This document shows positions 58,499-64,000 of a stretch of DNA of 64,000 bases, one piece after another. The notes under the pieces are model-generated. The model did not search any database. It saw nothing but the letters and a program-made list of their open reading frames with translations, and was not told the DNA's origin. The translations under genes were made by a program, and so were the position numbers. Numbering within the stretch: the stretch's first letter is position 1; every line of letters begins with the position of its first letter. The stretch comes from Clostridiales bacterium (GTDB taxonomy: Bacteria > Bacillota > Clostridia > Saccharofermentanales > Saccharofermentanaceae), in contig JAFZPJ010000052.1 of assembly GCA_017550385.1 (NCBI GenBank), forward strand, positions 53,684-117,683, written 5' to 3'.

Positions 58499-59830
58499 AT
58501 GAGCAAACCCGTAGTAGCAATAGTCGGACGCCCGAACGTGGGCAAGTCGAGCTTGTTCAACACACTTTACGGAGAGAGGATATCGATCGTACACGATACC
58601 CCCGGCGTTACGCGTGACCGCATCTATGCCGATGCCGAGTGGCGCGGCAGGCAGTTCATCATGATAGATACCGGCGGAATCGAGCCCGGCGACAACGAGG
58701 ACTACATCCTTAAGCAGATGAGAGTCCAGGCCGAGATAGCTATCGAGACCGCCGATGTTATTTTGTTCATCACGGACCTCCACGCAGGTCTTACCGCTGC
58801 AGACGAAGAGATCGCAGTCATGCTCAGAAAAGCAGGCCGCCCGGTAGTCGTCGCAGTCAACAAGGTCGATACCGTAGGCGATCCTCCGGCAGAGTACTAT
58901 GAATTCTACCAGCTGGGCCTCGAGAACGTATGCAGCATCTCCGCTGCGCACAGACTGGGCCTCGGCGAGATGCTCGACATGATATTCGAGCAGTTCCCCG
59001 ATACCGAAGACGAGGAAGAAGAGGAAGGCTCGATAAGAGTCGCTCTCATCGGCCGTCCTAATGCCGGCAAGTCTTCTCTTGCCAACAAGATGATCGGCCA
59101 GGACAGGAGCATCGTATCGGACATCGCAGGCACAACACGTGACACTATAGACTCCGACATCGAGAACGAGCATGGCAAGTTCACGATCGTCGATACCGCA
59201 GGCATGCGTAAGAAGGGCAAGATCGAAGACGTCATCGAGCGTTATTCGATGGTAAGGGCGCTGTCCGCGATAGAGCGTGCAGACGTCTGCGTCATCCTTA
59301 TCGACGCCACACAGGGCGTTACCGAGCAGGATACGAGGATAGCAGGCCTGGCGCACGATTCGGGCAAGGCTTCGGTCTTCGTCATCAACAAGTGGGATCT
59401 CGTTGAGAAAGAGACAGGCACGATGGAGGCCATGGAGAGGATCGTGAAGGACAAGTTCGCCTTCATGGATTACGCTCCGGTCATCTTCATCTCGGCCAAG
59501 ACCGGCCAGCGCGTCGACAAGCTCTTCAAACTCATCGTGACCGTCAACGAGAACGCACAAAAGCGCCTCACGACGGGCATCTTGAACCAGATGATAAGCC
59601 AGGCGGTAACGCTGGTCCCCACGCCCCAGGACAAGGGCAGACACTTGAAGATCTACTACGGCACGCAGGTCAGCGTAAAGCCGCCAACGTTCGCGCTCTT
59701 CGTCAACGACAAGAAGCTGTCGCACTTCTCGTACGAGAGATATCTCGAGAACCAGCTGCGCTCTAACTTCGGCTTCGAGGGCGTTCCCATACGTTTGCTA
59801 CTTAGAAACAAAAACGGCAGCGACGAGTAA
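58499..59830 (+). CDS. der: GTPase Der (EngA), 50S assembly
   Basis: Der has two GTPase domains in tandem and a KH-like C-terminal domain and is essential for 50S subunit assembly. The 443-residue protein shows GRPNVGKSS (first domain) and GRPNAGKSS (second, about residue 184), with DTGGI and DTAGM switch motifs, NKVD and NKWD. The C-terminal domain ends with a basic stretch. AGGAGAGGT precedes the ATG eight bases away. The rpmF terminator lies just upstream, and I see no clear promoter between them. Confidence 0.97.
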   Translation: MSKPVVAIVGRPNVGKSSLFNTLYGERISIVHDTPGVTRDRIYADAEWRGRQFIMIDTGGIEPGDNEDYILKQMRVQAEIAIETADVILFITDLHAGLTAADEEIAVMLRKAGRPVVVAVNKVDTVGDPPAEYYEFYQLGLENVCSISAAHRLGLGEMLDMIFEQFPDTEDEEEEEGSIRVALIGRPNAGKSSLANKMIGQDRSIVSDIAGTTRDTIDSDIENEHGKFTIVDTAGMRKKGKIEDVIERYSMVRALSAIERADVCVILIDATQGVTEQDTRIAGLAHDSGKASVFVINKWDLVEKETGTMEAMERIVKDKFAFMDYAPVIFISAKTGQRVDKLFKLIVTVNENAQKRLTTGILNQMISQAVTLVPTPQDKGRHLKIYYGTQVSVKPPTFALFVNDKKLSHFSYERYLENQLRSNFGFEGVPIRLLLRNKNGSDE

Positions 59831-59927
59831 TTATTTTGGTAAAAATGACAGTGAGTAATTGACCTTCGCAAGTAGTTAAATATTACTCGGTTTATTTTGC
59901 TTTTTTATTTATATACAGGAGATCCTT

Positions 59928-61772
59928 ATGGCAGTACAAAAGATCGAGAACATGCGCAACATAGCGATCATCGCTCACGTTGACCACGGCAAGACCACGA
60001 TAGTCGACTCCATGCTCAAGCAGGCCGGCGTCTACCGCGAGAACGAGGAAGTCGTCGAGCAGGTAATGGACAGCAACGACCTCGAGCGCGAGCGCGGCAT
60101 CACGATCCTTGCCAAGAACACTGCCATCGATTACAAGGGCATCCGCATCAATGTCGTAGATACTCCGGGCCACGCTGATTTCGGCGGCGAGGTAGAGCGT
60201 GTACTCAAGATGGTAGACGCGGTACTTCTGGTAGTAGACGCTTTCGACGGCCCGATGCCCCAGACGAGATTCGTTCTGCACAAAGCGCTCGGTCTCGGCC
60301 TCAAGCCCATCGTATGCATCAACAAGATCGACCGTCCCGACGCACGTCCCTTAGAGGTCGTCGACATGGTCCTGGATCTCTTCATCGAGCTCGGCGCTGA
60401 CGAAGACCAGCTCGAGTTCCCCATCGTATACACATCAGGCAAGGTCGGTCTCGCGACCACCGACATCAAGGAGTTCGAAGAGGGCAAGCAGCTTGACTTC
60501 ACTCCGCTCCTCGATGCAGTCGTAGAGTACACACCCTGCCCCGAGGGCGACCCGGAAGGCCCCATGCAGCTGCTCGTATCCAACATCGACTCCGACCCGT
60601 ACGTCGGCCGTATCGGTATCGGCAGAGTCGAGCGCGGCACGATCAAGCAGGGCGAGAACGTCGCACTCGTTACTTACGGCACCGAGGACAAGCGTAACGC
60701 GAAAGTAGTCAAGCTCATGCGTTTCCACAACCTCGGCAGGGAAGAGATCAAGGAAGCATCGATCGGCGAGATCGTATGTGTCGCAGGTATCGCAGACATC
60801 AACATCGGCGACACTCTCTGCGATGCTGCCAACCCCGAGGCGCTCCCGTTCGTTGCGATCGACGAGCCTACCATCGCGATGACGTTCTCCGTCAACGATT
60901 CACCCTTCGCAGGACAGGAAGGCAAGTACGTAACTTCAAGACACTTAAGAGAGAGGCTCTTCAAGGAGATCGAGACAAACGTCTCCATGAGAGTCGAAGA
61001 GACGGATACGACAGAGGCGTTCATCGTAAAGGGCAGAGGAGAGCTTCACCTGTCCGTCCTCATCGAGACGATGAGACGTGAAGGATACGAGTTCCAGGTA
61101 TCCAAGCCGAAGGTCATCATGAAGGAGATCGACGGCGTTCTGAACGAGCCTGTCGAGAACCTCGTCATCGACGTTCCGGAGGACTTCGTCGGCCCCGTTA
61201 TGGAGAAGATCGGTAAGAGAAGAGGAGAGCTCATCAACATGCTTCCTCCGACCAAAGGATATACGAGACTTGAGTTCAGGATTCCGTCCAGAGGCCTGCT
61301 CGGATACCGTACCGAGTTTTTGACCGACACTAAGGGCAATGGTATAATGAACAGCGTCATAGACGGCTATATACCCTTCGCGGGAGAGATCGAGACCAGA
61401 GGTCAGGGCGTGCTCGTTGCTTTCGAGACGGGAACCGCCGTAACCTACGGATTATACAATGCCCAGGACAGAGGTCCGCTCTTTATCGGAGCAGGAACGC
61501 CCGTGTACGAAGGCATGATAGTCGGTGTCAATCCCAAACCCGATGATATTACCGTTAATGTCTGCAAGAAGAAGCATGTAACCAACATGCGTTCTGCAGG
61601 TGCTGATGAAGCCATGCGCCTCACGCCGCCACTTCACTACTCGCTCGAGCAGTGCCTCGAGTTCGTTGAAGACGATGAGCTGTGCGAGGTAACGCCGGAG
61701 TCCATCAGATTGAGGAAGAAGATCCTCAACAACGACCTCAGAGCCAAGACTCTTGCAAAGCTCAAGAAGTAA
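59928..61772 (+). CDS. typA: Ribosome-associated GTPase TypA/BipA
   Basis: TypA is a translational GTPase related to EF-G that acts in ribosome assembly and stress. The 614-residue protein has AHVDHGKTT (17-25), RERGITI and [25 protein letters not shown], and a C-terminal domain typical of BipA ([10 protein letters not shown] near the end). Length is normal. TTGACC (59859) and TATTAC (59881) 16 bases apart are a possible promoter. AGGAG precedes the ATG. mltG follows after 65 bases. Confidence 0.97.
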   Translation: MAVQKIENMRNIAIIAHVDHGKTTIVDSMLKQAGVYRENEEVVEQVMDSNDLERERGITILAKNTAIDYKGIRINVVDTPGHADFGGEVERVLKMVDAVLLVVDAFDGPMPQTRFVLHKALGLGLKPIVCINKIDRPDARPLEVVDMVLDLFIELGADEDQLEFPIVYTSGKVGLATTDIKEFEEGKQLDFTPLLDAVVEYTPCPEGDPEGPMQLLVSNIDSDPYVGRIGIGRVERGTIKQGENVALVTYGTEDKRNAKVVKLMRFHNLGREEIKEASIGEIVCVAGIADINIGDTLCDAANPEALPFVAIDEPTIAMTFSVNDSPFAGQEGKYVTSRHLRERLFKEIETNVSMRVEETDTTEAFIVKGRGELHLSVLIETMRREGYEFQVSKPKVIMKEIDGVLNEPVENLVIDVPEDFVGPVMEKIGKRRGELINMLPPTKGYTRLEFRIPSRGLLGYRTEFLTDTKGNGIMNSVIDGYIPFAGEIETRGQGVLVAFETGTAVTYGLYNAQDRGPLFIGAGTPVYEGMIVGVNPKPDDITVNVCKKKHVTNMRSAGADEAMRLTPPLHYSLEQCLEFVEDDELCEVTPESIRLRKKILNNDLRAKTLAKLKK

Positions 61773-61837
61773 TACGGACGCCACTTCCCGCTTGCGTGGC
61801 AGGGCGGCGTTCTCCGGTATAAAGGTGGAATTAGCTG

Positions 61838-63022
61838 ATGCTGCCAAAGAAGATTAGGATCGCACTCAGGATACTCATAGTACTTGTCCTGTTGTTCGCT
61901 TTTGCCGTGGCGGGCGTCATTTTCGGATACAACTACGTCATCTCGCAGGAAGAGCGCTTCGACGCGCTCCAGGAGCAGATCGACAACGGCACCCTCGTGA
62001 TCGACAAGAACACCGAAGGTGCGGTCGTGCTCGTGGTCGAGATGGGCGACTCCACCGGCGACATCGCGGACAAGCTCCTCGAGATGGGGCTTATCAACAA
62101 TACTTTCGTATTCTCCCTGATGAGTAAGGTCAACGGCTTCGACGGCGCGTACGTCGCAGGTACGCACTACCTCATACCGGGCCTGTCCTACGACGAGATA
62201 ATGTACTTCCTGACGCTCGAGCCTTCCCAGGTAACCGTCACGATCCCCGAGGGTACGACGTATGTCGAGCTCAAGGAGATACTGCATGAGGCGGGCCTGA
62301 ACTTCGATGACGCGGAGTTCGACGAGTGCATGAATTCGCCTGACCTGTTCGTCGATTACGATTTCATCTCCGCGATCGAGATCGATCCTGACCGTGACTA
62401 CATCCTTGCGGGATATCTCTATCCCGATACATATAAGTTCGACGTCAATGCGAGCCCCGAGACCATCATCCGCAAGTTCCTCAACAACATGGAGAACAAG
62501 CTCTACGACGAGTACTATGTGCGCGCAGAGCAGATCGGTATGAGTATGGACGAGGTAATCACTTTGGCGTCCATCATCCAGCAGGAGTCCGGCAAGGTGT
62601 CCGACATGATGTACATCTCCGCGGTATTCCATAACCGTCTTGATTCCGACGACGAGTCGATGAACTATCTGGGTTCTTCCGCTACGATCAATTACTTGGT
62701 CGAGCTGCAGGGAGGCACGCCTTCGCTGCTGCACACCGAGGCAGAGACGAGCATCGACAGCCCTTACAATACGTATACGCATCCGGGTCTGCCGCCGGGA
62801 CCTATCTGTATGCCCGGTCTCGATGCGATCTCCGCTGCTCTGTATCCTGAGCCGAACTGCGGATACATGTATTTCTGCGCTACCGGCGACGGCGGAACAG
62901 CCTTTGCCGTAACGCTCTCCGAGCACGAACAGAACGTCGCCACATACTCCGCTAACTGGTCAGTCGGTGCGGACATGAGCGATACGTACGACACAGGCGA
63001 CGACGAGGGCGAAGGCGAGTAA
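61838..63022 (+). CDS. mltG: Endolytic murein transglycosylase MltG (YceG)
   Basis: MltG cuts glycan strands next to the elongation/division machinery and sets their length. The 394-residue protein has a cytoplasmic basic start, one membrane segment (about 10-33), a LysM-like region (about 62-130: VEMGDSTGDIADKLLEMGL), and the YceG domain with catalytic Glu250 (ASIIQQESG) and LPPGPICMPGL. The C-terminal tail is acidic. AAAGGTGG precedes the ATG, and its stop overlaps the U32 gene start by one base. Confidence 0.94.
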   Translation: MLPKKIRIALRILIVLVLLFAFAVAGVIFGYNYVISQEERFDALQEQIDNGTLVIDKNTEGAVVLVVEMGDSTGDIADKLLEMGLINNTFVFSLMSKVNGFDGAYVAGTHYLIPGLSYDEIMYFLTLEPSQVTVTIPEGTTYVELKEILHEAGLNFDDAEFDECMNSPDLFVDYDFISAIEIDPDRDYILAGYLYPDTYKFDVNASPETIIRKFLNNMENKLYDEYYVRAEQIGMSMDEVITLASIIQQESGKVSDMMYISAVFHNRLDSDDESMNYLGSSATINYLVELQGGTPSLLHTEAETSIDSPYNTYTHPGLPPGPICMPGLDAISAALYPEPNCGYMYFCATGDGGTAFAVTLSEHEQNVATYSANWSVGADMSDTYDTGDDEGEGE

Positions 63023-64000
63023 TGGACAGATCCCGCGTTGAAGTATTGAGTCCCGCGGGTGATCCCGCCAAGCTCCGCACCGCAGTCACTTACGGCGCCG
63101 ATGCGGTCTACATGGCAGGCAAGAATTACGGCCTGCGCGCGTTGTCTGATAATTTCACTGAAGAAGAGATGGTGGAGAGTATCGCGTTCGCGCACGCACG
63201 CGGCGTAAAGTGCTATGTCACGCTGAACGTCATGCCCACCGAAGACGAGCTGGGCGGTCTTGATCAAGCAATTAAGTTCATAGGGGGCGAGTCCGGCGCG
63301 GATGCCGTTCTCGTGTCCGATCCGGGTATTTTCGTCCGTGTGCGCGAGCTGTGCCCCGACCTCGAGATCCACATCTCGACGCAGGCTTCCGTCACCAACA
63401 GTGCTGCCTGCAAGTTCTGGGCAGACCAGGGCGCTAAGAGGATAGTTTTGGCGCGCGAAGTTACGCTGTCGCAGATACGCAAGATCCGCGACGCCATTCC
63501 CGACGATGTCGAACTGGAGTGCTTCGTCCACGGCGCGATGTGCGTCGCATATTCCGGCAGATGCCTGCTCAGCAACTACTTTACCGGCAGAAGGTCCAAC
63601 GGCGGTGCGTGCGCGCAGCCCTGCAGATGGGGCTACCATGTCGTCGAGGAGAAACGTCCCGACCTCGCGATGCCCGTCGAGGAAGACGAGCGCGGAACGT
63701 ACGTCTTCGGCAGCAAGGACATCTGCATGATCGACCACATCCCGGAGCTCATCGATGCCGGCGTAAACTCGTTCAAGATCGAGGGCCGCATCAAGGGCGA
63801 GTACTATGCCGCAGCCGTTACCAAGGTATACCGCGAGGCTGTCGACCGCTACTGCGCAGATCCTGCGTCATATGCCGTCGACCCGCACTGGCACTACGTT
63901 CTGGACAAGGTCGTGGCCGAAGTCGGCGGCGGGTTCTCCCCGGTCGCTGACGGCGAGGTCCTTCCCGCCGACGGCTTCTTCAAGGACGACGTGGCCAAGA
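63022..64000 (+). CDS. U32-family peptidase, partial (cut by window end)
   Basis: Open to the end of the window, 326 codons seen. It starts MDRSRVEVLSPAGDPAKL, has EIHISTQASVTN, and the Cys-rich U32 signature ELECFVHGAMCVAYSGRC followed by NGGACAQPCRW. Members include RlhA and TrhP, which hydroxylate rRNA or tRNA, and collagenase-like PrtC. The four Cys probably hold a Fe-S cluster. The C terminus lies outside. ATG 63022 overlaps the mltG stop, so the pair is co-translated. Confidence 0.93.
   Translation, partial: MDRSRVEVLSPAGDPAKLRTAVTYGADAVYMAGKNYGLRALSDNFTEEEMVESIAFAHARGVKCYVTLNVMPTEDELGGLDQAIKFIGGESGADAVLVSDPGIFVRVRELCPDLEIHISTQASVTNSAACKFWADQGAKRIVLAREVTLSQIRKIRDAIPDDVELECFVHGAMCVAYSGRCLLSNYFTGRRSNGGACAQPCRWGYHVVEEKRPDLAMPVEEDERGTYVFGSKDICMIDHIPELIDAGVNSFKIEGRIKGEYYAAAVTKVYREAVDRYCADPASYAVDPHWHYVLDKVVAEVGGGFSPVADGEVLPADGFFKDDVAK

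Noticed and set aside
58490-59725. 411-codon minus-strand frame opposite der
   Set aside because: It is antisense to a complete essential GTPase gene; the length is explained by codon bias.
61637-62926. 429-codon minus-strand frame opposite typA/mltG
   Set aside because: It is antisense to two certain genes and lacks any start signal or family resemblance.

Overview
The window looks like chromosomal DNA of a Gram-positive, low-to-moderate GC member of the Clostridia (Bacillota). The signs are a tryptophan-specific T-box, a TPP riboswitch, RNase J, a long-form hibernation factor, a 3D-domain cell-wall protein, ECF-type vitamin transporter subunits (QueT, ThiT), AGGAGG-type ribosome binding sites and TTGACA/TATAAT promoters. 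A gut or rumen relative of the Oscillospirales/Saccharofermentans groups is plausible, but that is inference; there is no rRNA gene here to place it. Gene density is high and most genes sit in short co-directional operons with stop/start overlaps (ATGA, TGATG).

Layout. 0-2 kb: a lipoprotein and a DJ-1/PfpI protein. 2.0-9.2 kb: a candidate small RNA with an 18-codon ORF, then a complete trp operon (trpE-G-D-C-F-B-A) behind a Trp T-box. 9.2-17.4 kb: a DMT exporter, an oxidoreductase-queT-methyltransferase-CmpB-like run, Mrp, a thioredoxin-like lipoprotein, a divergent IspF, IspD and RadA. 17.5-24.8 kb: an AT-rich acyltransferase, a LacI regulator with clustered TGCGCA sites, a serine acetyltransferase-like protein, an M24 peptidase, a pseudo-hydrolase, TPP-controlled thiT, hpf and rpsU. 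24.8-34.6 kb: a nuclease-like ORF, recJ-rel, a lipoprotein, RNase J and an SH3/3D protein. 34.6-47.6 kb: proS, a transglutaminase/LRR protein, an ABC exporter with a coiled-coil FtsX permease, an AraC regulator, a GH3 enzyme of reversed domain order, a degenerate J-domain membrane protein and an RsuA-type pseudouridine synthase. 47.6-54 kb: a uracil-DNA glycosylase, tRNA-Gln and an AT-rich island. 54-64 kb: housekeeping genes (RluD-like, murI, rpmF, der, typA, mltG and a U32 protease cut by the window end).

The most unusual region is 48.2-53.9 kb. It begins at tRNA-Gln and is bracketed by an exact 39-bp direct repeat plus copies of a 113-bp dispersed palindromic repeat. It encodes a LytTR response regulator, a histidine kinase that keeps the ATPase domain but has lost the phospho-acceptor histidine, and a second kinase-like membrane protein that ends just after an intact H-box and has no ATPase domain. 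A 21-bp-period direct repeat, typical of LytTR sites, lies directly upstream of a zinc-ribbon/NPCBM-like membrane protein and a solute-binding lipoprotein. This reads as a two-component system with its kinase split over two polypeptides, together with its likely target operon.

Other recurring themes are several genes whose -10 box lies only 6-8 bases before the ATG (probable leaderless mRNAs), and intergenic arrays of alternating half-sites (113, 114 and about 90 bp) placed after AT-rich accessory genes.
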